From Intoshia linei (Eukaryota > Orthonectida > Rhopaluridae), in assembly GCA_001642005.1 (NCBI GenBank), contig LWCA01000005.1, forward strand, positions 1 through 64,000: 64,000 nucleotides of DNA. Reading direction: 5' to 3'. The notes under the pieces were generated by a model, which was not told the DNA's origin, did not search any database, and worked only from the letters and a program-made list of their open reading frames with translations. This document shows, piece after piece, positions 48,869 to 61,200 of the stretch (its first letter is position 1; the number at the start of each line of letters is the position of its first letter). The position numbers and the translations under genes are program-made.

Positions 48869-49323
48869 CAGATGAGCGGCGGGATAGTGGTGCATTCAGG
48901 CCGCATGCGCCATTATTGACGATTTGGTGTGGCCTTCTGAACAATTTCAATTATTTTTCAAAAAAATATTGGTAAAAGCGGCTTTTTCCTTAAAGGTTAG
49001 TAAAATTAGATTTTTTCTTTTGCCATCAGATAGAGGGATTTTTGATCTAAATATTTGCTAAAATGGGATTTTCCCTTAAGTGTTGGTAAAATTTTGGTTT
49101 TGGTTTTTTTTGTATAAGATTTTACTAAATTGAATAAAATATGGAAAAAATTTATTATTCACCCCAATCATCTAAAATTTTCGTATTCACCCCTAATAAA
49201 ATTATTCACCTCCATGAGAAGCACTGCTGTATATGATTGAATGTTATTTAGAAAAGTGCGGCTTTATTAAATTTTTTAGGGACGTTAGTGCGGGCTTCGA
49301 ACAGTAAATGCTTCCCCATCTCT
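48869..49323. mobile_element. Diverged MITE of the GGTGGGGA family
   Basis: The left end CAGATGAGCGGCGGG and the right end AATGCTTCCCCATCTCT follow 28070-28303, with internal GTGCGG and GGCCTTCTGAACAATTT phrases. Target duplication not clear. It abuts the next MITE. Confidence 0.5.
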
Positions 49324-49332
49324 CACTTAGAT

Positions 49333-49890
49333 CAGTGTTTTCCAAAATTTTTTCAGCTAACGCCCCTTATAAAATGTAACCTATTTTATAAAGTACGGTG
49401 CACTTTTATTTTATCAATTTTCATTGACATGATTGCATTTTATGTTTTTCTGTCAATTTGTTTATCCTGGGTTCCATACGACTGACAAATAACATGAAAT
49501 CTTTCCTTTTTACAATTTGAAGATCATTTATATTTTCTGTGCTTAGTTAGAAATTGAGTAACCGCACTGAATCTACGCACTGCCATGTATAACGATGAGA
49601 AAACTAAAATAAATCTATATTTCTTTCCATAATTGTGGATATCAATCTGGAATTTCCTTCTGTGATCAAAATAATTGGTTATTTTAAAGATTCCCATTAT
49701 TTATTATATATATTATTCGATCAACATCGTAAATAAAAATATTGTTGGAAACATTTAATAATCATTTGTTATTTTTGAAAATTTTTTTAATCCTCACCTG
49801 TAAACCAAAAACACCCTAAATTATTTCAAAAGTGTTATCGCGCTAAGCACTCAAAAATTACACCGGGTATCGTTTATGTTGGGAACACTG
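49333..49890. mobile_element. hAT-type MITE, 558 bp, perfect 8-bp duplication
   Basis: Ends CAGTGTTTTCC and GGGAACACTG; identical flanks ACTTAGAT at 49325-49332 and 49891-49898. Confidence 0.88.
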
Positions 49891-51378
49891 ACTTAGATCG
49901 TGATTTTCTAACTTTTTAGTTCTCTGTGTCCTTAAGTAAGTACAAAATAAATTCCTTTTTAATTGTGTCATATTTCTTAATGCATCTGTCGCCAACATTT
50001 AAGATAATACTATTCAGTTGTACGTCAGTTTTGGTTTCCTTTTTTATAAAAGGCCTTCTATATGGTGAGTTTTGAGAGCGATCACTATTTTCAAAAAATC
50101 ATTATCTCATTACATTAAATCTTAAGTTTAGATTTCAACTACTGTGCACTGTATTACATTAATATTTCTAGTTTAATTTAATAATGAAATACAAGAAAAT
50201 TCGTTGTATAGTTGCATTTTTGTTGCATTAGACGCTACTCCATCAGATTTTGGTAAATAACTAAAATTATATTATTATTATGAGATTAGATAGTATTGTT
50301 AAGTGGTTCTCAATTTATCAACGATCCTCAATTTAAAAAAAATTTTTATCATTAAATTTATAATGTTAAATCAATTTTGTCAAAAAAACAAATTATTCAA
50401 TACCGTCATAAAATTTAAATTGCACCATCCGAAAAATTTTTGTTTTGAATTAAAAATGAATATTCATTAACATTAATCAATTGTAATTAGGAAATACAAT
50501 TAATTATAAAGTATTATTAATAGTGTCCTATTTTAAAAATGTATATTATACATTTTCTTCACGGACATATTTAATCAATATCATTAATTTATGACGAGTG
50601 TGGTTTACACCAGTGGTTCTCAAACAAATATTGACGACTTCTAACAGTATAACATACACAAATATTACTAAGTTTTTTTGTATTACTTTAACCCCTTCAT
50701 GTGTCTTTTTCTCTCTTAATTAAACCATATTAATCTCTTGTCGTTGTGAACTACTCTTATAAATAATCCTTAAATGAATTTTCAGAATACATAAATTATA
50801 TTAATAAAATATCAAAGACCAAATCAAAGTTATTATTAACAATTCTATTTTTATGTAATAATTTTCTCAAATCTCAGGGCCCCTTCAGAATGTGTAGACC
50901 CCTAGAATAAATGATAGATATAATAAATAATAGACCCTGGTGGGTAAATACACATCTGGGAATCAGATTTATAAGATACTACCTAGTGTTCAAAATAATA
51001 ATAATGTTGCTTATAGAGTATTTTTGTGGTCCATCTTATTAATTCAGTGCACGATAGCAAAGTTTTATCATAACAAGGAAGGGCCAATTTGATGAGAAAG
51101 TTTTTTAAGATTTAAACTACATTTTCATTTAATTTATTATATTTTACTTTTAACATTATTTTTTCTCTTGTATACGAGTCAGTATTACTGACAATATATT
51201 GGACATAAATAAAAATAAAATTATTTATTAACAATAATTGTAAATATTGACAATAACTTCAAAACATTAATTAATAATATATTGTATTACTTACAATGTA
51301 AGTAGATTTGAACAGACAAAAATAACAAATATTATACATTAAATATCAAAATATGACAAATAATCAAATTACAAATGA

Positions 51379-51999
51379 TATATCGCAGTGTTAGAGTTAT
51401 AATGTTCTATCTGCATTTTTGTAAAAAATGAGGTTTTTGATGAAAAATGTTTTAAATCATATTTTACATTTTTACCAAAAAAATTAAGCTTGAAACCGTA
51501 TTATTTTATGATATAACGAACATTTACTAATTCAATTGCTAAATCTCGACTTGATAATTCCTTACAAAATTATCAAATTCCTATTAAAAATAACCTCACA
51601 GATTCTAAAAAGAAAGATATTAAAAGTATGTTAATCAAAATGGACAATGAGTTAATAATTTTATAATTTAAACATAAATTGATAAAAATTAATTTTGATG
51701 ATTAAAACATTAAATGTTAACAGTTTCTATAGAATAATGTTCTATTTACAATTTTTTCAAATCAAATAGACAGATTGTTCTATTAGTGAAATTTAAGTTC
51801 TGAAAAACCCTTATGTTTTTATTTTTATCGTACGAAACTTTTCAATATACTTTAACAAATATTAAAAAACTAAATTGTATAATTAAATTTCAACATAAAA
51901 ATTATATTTTAGGCAATATAGTACTTTTAGACTTAAAGTCGATTAATGAAAAACTATGTTTTTGCAGATAGAACATTATAACTCTAACACTGCGATATA
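51379..51999. mobile_element. Long-TIR element, 621 bp, overlapping the 3' end of AGBL4
   Basis: Left end TATATCGCAGTGTTAGAGTT, continuing through AATGTTCTATCTGCA, is repeated in inverted orientation at 51957-51999; the match extends about 40 bp. A TA edge suggests a Tc1/mariner-type or similar insertion. No transposase frame. The predicted last codons of AGBL4 lie in its right arm. Confidence 0.82.
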
Positions 52000-54900
52000 T
52001 TGACTACAATGTGTAAGTTGTTAAATTAGTTTATTAGCATACAATATTATAATTACTTATTACCTAAAAAAGGATACTTCCAGTGTATAACAATATGCAT
52101 ATTCGTCGAGAACTCCACCAAATATCCTTAATTGATATTAACATAATTAATTAAAATAAGAGAAACAGAAAATGTAATTATCTTTTTACCTACGACTAGT
52201 TCCAGCTTTTATTTCATCTTTGTTAAAACTTGTATTAGACATTGAAAAATCTTCGGTATTATTTGATAATAATTGGGGTAATATAGCTAATAATGTTTTT
52301 AATACATTAATTACATGTAAATGAGTTTAATTTTATATAAAAAGTAACTGGTAGATTCAAATTAAGTTTAGTAATACATAATGTATATTACCCTGTCTAT
52401 TAGCTCGAGTGACATCATCAAAAATATTTCCATACATGAAACCATTCTTCATTGTAGAATGTGCGTGAATGTCAATATAAAATTCAACATTGTTTACCTA
52501 ATAGTTTTATTTATAAATAAAATAAAAATTATTTATTAATATTATACATTTTTATATTAATTATTAATTAACTAGAAAATGTCGATATACTATTTAATTA
52601 AATTTGCAGCTCTATGCTTGCAAAATCTTACACTATTGTAAAGATTTTCAGTCAACATCAAAAAATATATAATGTTTATTAATTGCTTCCAAGCGGACCC
52701 CAGTGGAAAAAAGGCTGAGATAGATTGATCTATGATAATTGACACGATTTCATTTTTATAAGGGTTGAAGTAGGTAGCTAAAGATTTTATAAAAACAAAA
52801 AACAAAAAAGTTAATATCAATTAACTGATATTAATTAAAAATGTTTCTTTAAACAAAAATATCCCATAATTTTATATTATCGACACGTTAGTTTAAAATT
52901 TAGGTCTTAAATTTTGAGAAGAAATTGACTGTATGCAATCTGTGCATAGGTGCCGTCTGTAGAAACTGAAATTAAACATTATTGTTATATTCAAACAATT
53001 TTTGAAATAATAGTTTAAAACTTAAGTAATCGTGCAGCATCGCAGTTTCCATAAACTACAATATACCCATTCTCTGTCATCAACTATAAAAACGATAAAT
53101 TTAAATTATGTGGTACCAAAGTGTTAATTTATCATAACATAAAGGTGAAGCACCGTTTTGTGGGTATAATTTACAATTTATTAATACCATAAATGTATAA
53201 CGTAAATAATAAGTTAAATTCGTAACGCCGTAACATTTTATGCGTATTTTGAACCGAATTTATAGTCTAATTACAAGAATAGATTTTGTTGAATTTCAGA
53301 AATATCTGTTAACTACGTTCTTATCTCACTATTCAATCTATTTCAAAACCTCCATGAATTAAATATACACAAGAATCGTCAAAAAACAGATTTCCAAATT
53401 CTATCATATTTTTGGCGCGTAACGCCGTAACGTTTTTTAACTGAAAATCTACGTTTTAGTATTTACTGATATGTAAAATAGTGCCAATAACCATGTTGAA
53501 CGCTATCATATGCGCATTTTAAGTCCATATATGAGTCTTGGATATTATTTCCTGTAGGTCACTTAAATTGAAATATTTACATTTTATTTGCTAGATAATG
53601 GCTCAATAATATCATTTTTTCAAAATTTACCGAGAATTTTGTTCCGGTTTTTACCTGGTACAAAAACTTGTTGGTGTTAATAGTTTGACCCTTTGGGACA
53701 AAAAATATATGCCTGGGTCCATGAGATTTAAATAAACAATCAAAAAAATTTTATCAACTTTGGTTTATTTTTATAGGAGAATTTTTAATATTTATTACAG
53801 AGTTGTCAGATTTTAGGAATTTATCCCAAAACTTAAACGACCGCTACACTATTACTTAAAAAATCCCACTTTTATCCCACCATTATTAAAATGTAATAAT
53901 ATTTAATAAAAAATACCATTTTAAACCCTTAGGGAAAAATCGACTTAGGAAACCCCAAAATAAATAATCCCCTTTTTACAATAATTTTTTTGAAAAACAC
54001 GATTTTACCAATCCTGAAAGGAAATGTGCTTATTTTCCAATATATTTTTGAAAAATCTACTTATTCCAATATTTTCTTAAAAAACACCATTTTACCAAAT
54101 CTAATGAGAAAAACCTTTAATTTTTTCATAAATGTTTAATAATGAGCAAAAAATTTTTAATCAAACATAAAAAATCCAATTTTACGAACCATTAAGTGAA
54201 AAATCCACCTTTTCCAATATTTTCTTAAAAAACACTATTTTACCAAATCTAATGAGAAAAAACCATAAAAATAAATATTTTGAAATGGGGTCCGTACACT
54301 ATTTGAATTAGGAACCACTGTCTTAGAGCAAAATAATCATAGATTTTGTTAATCAATCCTATTATTAATTTTTTGACCAAATTTTTGTGGGTTTATTGAA
54401 GGCAAATTTTTTTTACCTAATTCTTAATGATTTTGAAGATAATTTTGGTCCCAAGATTTGGTAAGGTTATTAAGGTGATATTTTTAACATTTTATGACAT
54501 CTTCAAAATCATTAAAATTGGGTGAAAAATGTTTCCTTAAAACCCTACCAAATTTTAGTCTCAAAATCATCTTCAAAAATCTTTAAAATTGTGTAAAAAA
54601 AATTTCCCTAAAGAAATTCACAAAATGTAAAAAAATCAATATGATAAATTATTAAAATCGATGATTATGTTGCTCAAATCAATATCGCTGGAGTCCAGAG
54701 AATGGAGGTCATTGGCCGGCTACCTAGATATAATTCTAATTTATTAAAATAAATTTACCCTTTCTAAAAAATTCAATTAAAAAATATACTGTTATCAACA
54801 CTTTGAAAAATTTTTAATTCAAGAAATAGATGTGAAATTTAAATATATAAAATGAAATACTGGAGAATGTGTCAAATTTATAAGCAAATTTTTAGTAGCA

Positions 54901-57900
54901 CAAATGGTGGGATGAGCCCAAGGAGATGGATTTGACCAGTGCCTATTCAGATCGAATCCCATCAAACAGCACCTATTATAATAATTAGTATATTTGATTG
55001 ATTCACTGCAAGAAAATTATTTAAAATTAATTACCGATAATTTCCTAAATAAACGCCATCAGGGTTGAGCATGGGAACAATTTTAAAAATAATGTGTTCT
55101 CTTAAGTTTTCAGATTCTATGGTATTTTTTATTAAAAATTTGATTAATCCTTCACAGACATAGGATGCCGGTGTTTCACCAGGATGAACTCTGGCGGTAA
55201 TGACAACAATTTTGCAATTATTGGAATTACCAATGTTTTTTTCATTGGTAATTGTCAATACATCTACTCGTCTTTGTTGCTAAAATTACATATCAATAAT
55301 GACCATTTTAAAATAATTACAGTACTTAAACACAACAATTCTCGTTTATAATATGGTAAACCTTTTAGGTCCAAATTGTAGAGGAATGTTTGTAATTGAG
55401 AATAGGTGTATGGAAAACAGTATGCAAATTGATAATCTTCCTCAATATCAAAAGCGAATATAAAAGCCATTACATAATGATAATTGTAACGCGGAGATCG
55501 GTAATAATATACTTGATTTGAACGGATCCTCACCCTATTTTATCTTATTTATTTGTAATTATATCTCAGTAGTATTGATTCAGTAGTGATTTAAAAAACA
55601 TACAATATAAATATACAAAGTACATGTATGTGGATTATGATATATAATATAAAAAAATACAAAGGTCTACCAGGGTAAAATAAGTATTATTCTTTTAGAC
55701 TCTATCATTCCTTCCTTTTAACCCTCTCTTCTTATACTTTTTTTTTATTATGTATATTATACAAGCCATCATTTTTAAATTGATGATAAATTTAAACATC
55801 AAAGTCTAAAGCAGATGTTGTCAAAGTAGATGGTATATCCAAGAGTTGAACTAAGTCAGTTTCTTATTTTTACCATGAAATAACCATTATATTATAAAAT
55901 TTAACGAGTGATTTGTATTTTAAAATTCAAAAGTGAATACATGTGTTTTTTTTATTCAACAAATTTTAATAATGGGATATTTTTCCTCCGGAAAGAGTTC
56001 CACAACCTTTCGACGCAAGCAGGTTGGATTGGAAATTTTATTGCAAGTTTAATGCAAATGTAATTAAGTATTACCCGTAAAATAGTACTATGATACAAAA
56101 ATTTTACCATTGATTTCTGCTAGTACTTTTTACAACCGGCGACATACCGTCACGATAAAGTGATTTAGTTTTACTGCAATTTACGATATTGAAAATGGCT
56201 CTTTGATCCCTACATACATTTTTCACAATGAAATTGAACCATACACGATATTTATTATTGCAACTATCTGGTCGAATAAAAATGTCGTATTCAAAATCAG
56301 ATATGTAGACAACTTTACCCAAATTTCCTAAAAATAATTTATCAAATGGTACTCCTTATCTATATAAAGTAATTTAGTTAAAAATGTCTGTCAGTTTTTT
56401 TGTTCCAGTTTATTTAAGAAAGTAAGAGGATTCGAGTTTTAAAAATTCCATATTTCCATTACAATTTTTCGACAGTGTTGTTTTATCAAATTTCATTTTC
56501 AGAAATTAAGTTCTTCAAGGTCAAAAACCTCAATTGTCATTTTTTTTTAAATTCAAACCAGTCCTAGAATTATAAAAAATACACAATCTGATAAACATTT
56601 TAAATTCATCAAAATTATGATAATTTTCAATATCAAAATCTTATATCTTTACGGCCAAAACCCAAAATTATCCTTTTTTGTAAAAATTAAAAAAGTCCTA
56701 AAATTTTATACAACCTAAATTCTCGGATATTTTTTAAAATAATAAGCATTATCATAAATGGCAACCTCAAAAAATTGCATTTTCACCACGAAAACTCATA
56801 TTGCCATTTTTTTATAAATTAAAATAGTCCTAGAATTTTAACAAAAATTGACAGGTGGTACAGTTGTATCCTGTTAACACACATAAAAAATTTCAATCCA
56901 AATAGGTGACAACTTCACGGTAAAAAAAACATTTTAGTATTCATGTTTCCAAAATAATTTATTATAACAAAAAATGTAAAATAATTAACGGTCCGAAAAT
57001 TAAAAAAAAGAAAAGATTATTCTGATAGAGCTTATTCCAGTTGATATAAATACAAAATTTCAACCCCAGAAATCTACGCATTCCCGGTGAAAAATAATTT
57101 TTAATATATTATCAACCAATATTTTTCAATTATTTCGATAAAAATAAAAATTGAAAATGTAAATATTAATCCTACAATTTTTAAAAAAAATGTGCATTGA
57201 ATGTCTACACATTTCCAATAAAGAAATATGGGTGAAAATCTATATAATTCATTCTTTTTGAGTTTTTTTCATTGCTACGCAATTTTTCATTTTCAAAAAG
57301 TTTAAAATAACTTTGTATTAAATTTTTAAAACTACAAGTTGTAGTAACAATAAAATACTACAAAGTGCAACTTTGTTATTATCACTTTTATATTTATTAC
57401 AATGTTGGTAAAATTTATCCTAAATATGTTTTTAAAGTGCTGATTCCGTTAATTATTGATACTAAATTGATATTTTTTACTCATCGAAATTAGATACTGA
57501 ATATATACCACATTAAAAATGAAAATACCGGTTTATTTACAATTTTATTTTTTCTGGAATTTAAGCTATTTATGACAATTTTTAAGATTTATTGTTGACT
57601 ATATTTTTAAAATTATACACTCATTCTCTCTAATAAATTAAAAATATGGGATCACAAAATTGTTTTTAAATTCACTTGTGAAATGACTGGTCCGTGGTGA
57701 AACCTAGTTGATAATACTCTTATTATAAATGGATTTGAAAAATTTTTGTTAAGTTGAATTTATTTCGATTAACAAAGCTCCCACCTTACAAATTTTACTA
57801 AATTTTACCACTTTCAAAATTAGCATCAAAAATCAAATGTCCTTTTTGAATTTTTCCATGAAAGTCTTCCGGAACACTAGCAAAATCGGTTACATTTTTA

Positions 57901-58003
57901 TTAATTCCATGTTCAGAATTGGTAATATCTGTTTCACTGTCTAGATAATTATTATAATAAAATTAATACATCTTTAAACAAAATTGTGGATACCTGATTC
58001 CAT
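51976..58003 (-). CDS. AGBL4: Cytosolic carboxypeptidase 6 (AGBL4)
   Basis: Ten phase-consistent exons on the minus strand: 58003-57994, 57940-57809, 56327-56108, 55534-55321, 55279-55035, 54972-54861, 52497-52392, 52286-52190, 52126-52064, 52003-51976; 408 residues (human 503). CCP6 is a zinc M14 peptidase trimming polyglutamate from tubulin and other proteins. Motifs: KGHLIFDANFESGNLG, FEYDIFIRPDSC, SKTKSLYRDGMSPVVKSTSR, zinc site HPGET (H224, E227), NPDGVYLGNYR, MGFDLNRHW, IDIHAHSTMKNGFMYGNIFD with the third zinc ligand (H322), and the catalytic glutamate in YCYTLEVSFF (E395). The family continues about 40 residues past this point; here the frame runs through QYIAVLEL to a stop inside a transposon terminal repeat. 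Intron 2 (1481 bp) and intron 6 (2363 bp) are repeat-filled; intron 4 is 41 bp. Confidence 0.93.
53815..54330. repeat. hAT-like end with internal degenerate tandem repeats, AGBL4 intron 6
   Basis: A copy of the sequence at about 62290-62662: AAACGA(C/T)CGCTACA..., then repeated phrases such as TTTTACCAA, AATGAGAAAAA and CCAATATTTTCTTAAAAAACA at irregular 50-65-bp spacing, ending GGAACCACTGTCTTA. Non-coding. Confidence 0.55.
56450..57640 (-). repeat. Dispersed repeat family A, long minus copy in AGBL4 intron 2
   Basis: Reverse complement of 7905-8690 over several hundred bases (for example ACGCATTCCCGGTGAAAAAT near 57085), extended by segments shared with 24960-25190 and 13125-13250. It fills most of the intron. 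Confidence 0.6.
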
Positions 58004-58264
58004 AATGTCAGACCTCGACCCTTTTACCTGAATTGTTTATGTTAACCTAGTAATTATTTTCATTAACAAAAATACATATTGATTTGCTATAACAACTATA
58101 TTTGAAGATTTATATCTGAAGGAAACTAAAAAGTGGATAAAAATTATCTTGCGTTAACGATTATTGAGTAATTACTCCAGTGTTATACAAATTCAGAACA
58201 AGTAAACTATTGTTCAACTTGTTAATGTAAATAAAATTTAGCTCATGAAAAATATATTGAAAAA
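58004..58264. promoter_or_regulatory. Divergent promoter region AGBL4 / TTC7
   Basis: 261 bp separate the two start codons on opposite strands, so both core promoters must fit here, or their transcripts overlap at the 5' ends. AT-rich, with no recognised element. Confidence 0.55.
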
Positions 58265-61200
58265 ATGACTTTATATGAACAACTTTCAAACAAGTGTAAA
58301 AAATTTGTATCAGAAATTGAAATTTATAGGAACCAATCAAATTGGTTAAAAACTTATGAACTGGCATTAGAATATGGAAAGAAGAAATATGATTTGCAAA
58401 ATTATGCCAAATTGGTTAGCGTAGAATCAATGATTGAAAGATATATCCAAGATGATAGATCCAACAAGCATTCTAATGAAAACACACAAAATTGGATAGA
58501 CCAATTGGAGAATATTAAAAAATTACCCGATTTAATTGTATGTAAAATTTTGGAATATTATTAACTGATAATCTAGAAAAACGGCATATTAGATACCAAT
58601 ATATTATTGTCCAAATTATTTTGGTATATTAATCAGAAAAGTAAATCAACTAGCATTTATAACAATGACATTTTTAATTCTAATTACAGCGATTTTACTC
58701 CGAGAAATCGCAAACTGCTGGCGGAATCTCATGCTATTCAAGGTTTTTCCATTAATTTCCAATTTTTATCCAAATTTTTAGCTTTAATATTGGAGAGAAA
58801 TTTAACACGAGTCGATTCTTTACCTTTAAAAAATTGTTATAAAAGTTGCATGTGTATTTTGATGGAATCTATAAATGACGGTTGGAATTTAGATTTTATA
58901 TTAGAATCAGTTTCCTTTGTTTCAACATATGTTTTGTTGAATATAGACGAATCTAATTTACTCAACGACTCTATTATTAAATCAAGGAAAATGTCATCCT
59001 TACTCTGTTCTCTTGTAAACTACACATCGATTTATAAGGCTACTTTGGAACATTTAGCAAAAACATTACTTTTCCAAATAACTAATAATTCTTATCAAAA
59101 TATTACACTCGACTTGTCACAGAAAAGCGAAATTACTCAAAATAAAAAATCAGCTACGCCGTTACCCATTAGAAGCAAAATATACATTCCACACAATCGT
59201 GTTGAAGAATTGTACAATGTTGTACTCGTTTTACACAATATGATTACCCAAGATATAGTTCTCATTCAAGATGAAAAATTTGAAGAAATTCGGAGTGCTA
59301 CTTTAGATCGAGCTATAAGTGTGTCTTGTTTAATGGCATTGTTTATGACATTTAATTCCATGATTCCACTTTTTCAATTTTTTTTCTCCAAAATATACGC
59401 CATTTCAAGCGATGTTGTCTTTTCTAACAGATTGATGGTTTTATCTCGTATTTCTGATGGGAGGTTTAAGGAAGCTCTACAAATGTACCATTCTAACCCT
59501 CCTAATTACTCTCAAGATATTATTATGTTGAGACTCATGGTTATTGCTTGTTTCAGATTGCAACAGTATGAGGATGCTTTTGACATTTTAAAAGAAATGA
59601 AATGTTTCATTAGTCGCTTTTCTATAATTAACAAAAAAAATATTGAAATTGGTCACTATATTTATTTGTCTGCTATTGGTTATGTTCTTTTGGCAAGATG
59701 TTGCAAGGAGTCTAGTTCCAAACGAATATTTTATGAAACTTCGTTGAAATTTCTGAAAAGGTATTTTAGACCTACAGATAAATACAAATACTGTATTTAA
59801 ATTTTAAAGAACTGATTTTTAGTAAACTAAATAATTTTTGTTTACGTTTAAAGTTTTTTCTCAAGTCAGTGGTTTTCGATTGGGGTCCAAAGCTATACAC
59901 CTTGGGTTCGTGAGATTCATATAAATATATATAAAAAAATTTATCAACTTTTTAACAATATTAACCTGGGCGATAGCGCCCCTCCCCCCACTGGGTCGGT
60001 TTTATGATCGAATGGGGCAAAAAAAATTTTGAAGCGATATGGGGGGGGGGGGCGAAAATATTTTGATCGCATCAGTTGGGATTCCAATATAACATCAGAT
60101 TATAACCGTTCAATGAGCCTAGCTGGCACAGTCGTTATAGTCACATGATTATTTTGTAGAAAGGGTTTGTATTCATCTTTGGAATCTTTTTATTTATGTG
60201 AACTCGTTAGAATTAAACATTACATGCAATTTTAATTAACAACCTAATTAGTATTTATAATACAAATTTTTCGCAAAGTAAATTAATTAAACGAATATAT
60301 TATCGTTCGAATACATGAATATTAAAAAAAGATGCCGTTATCATTCTATTTTGATTATTTGAAATATGGAGTTATTCATTCACCAAATAATATACAACTT
60401 TCAATGTGTTTAATATGCGACAAAGTATTTTAGTTATTTAAATATATTTAATTATAATTCAAATTTTTTCAAATGAAGGAATGAAACCTTCATGAATGGT
60501 GGTTCATTTGAAAGGAAAGCATCCGGATATGGCTAAAAAAAATTTGGAATACTTTCGTAATTTAAAAATTAATGTGAAGGCCGATCTACTATCAATAATT
60601 TGTTTAATAAACAAAAAGATATTAGAAGTAAAGAACTTATAGTATCATATGAAATATTAAAGCTTATTGCGGAATGTAAAAAACCACACACCATTGGAGA
60701 ATCATTAATTATACCATCGTTACAAATTGTAATGAAAAGGATGATGCCTAATTTTGCTGATCTGTCGAAATCTATTCCACTGAGTACGGTATCATTAAGA
60801 ATAGACGAAATGGCTGCTAATGTTGAAACGAAACTACTTTGCTATTTAAGAAAGACAGAATTTTTAATACAATTGGATGAAAGTTTATAATATAACAATA
60901 ATGTGTTATTAATGGTTTATGTGCGCTATCTGAATGATGTTCAAGAAATTTCTGATGATTTACTATTTGTTTTCAAATCAGTATTAGACTATTTTAATGA
61001 AAGCAACATTTCAATAAGCAACGTCATAGCTTGTGCAACGGATGGGCTCCTGCCATGATAGGCCGACATCGTGGGTTTATCGCTCATTTAAAAAAATGAA
61101 ATTCGAAATTGTTTGTTATTGTTGTTACTGGACTGCATTTCAGAGACATGACGTGACTAATTTTGTTAATTTAAATACATTCAAAGACAAATATTTTATT

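Larger units (their letters stand above)
47974..51378. other. Gene-free stretch, transposon-rich
   Basis: Holds the elements at about 48869-49323 and 49333-49890. Further hAT-like ends occur near 50628 (CAGTGGTTCTCAAAC), with a possible partner around 50880-50945 that I could not pair cleanly. The open frame at 49288-49485 spans the junction of two MITEs and is an artefact. No gene seen. Confidence 0.5.

Noticed and set aside
52930-53090. Minus-strand reading with VVYGNCDAARLL and STDGTYAQIAYSQFLL inside AGBL4 intron 6
   Set aside because: Looks protein-like but is short, the two pieces need different phases, and the flanking AGBL4 exons join properly without it.
60039-60051. G-run as a possible G-quadruplex or regulatory site
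   Set aside because: A single homopolymer inside a decayed hAT element, probably polymerase slippage; only one tract, so no quadruplex pattern.
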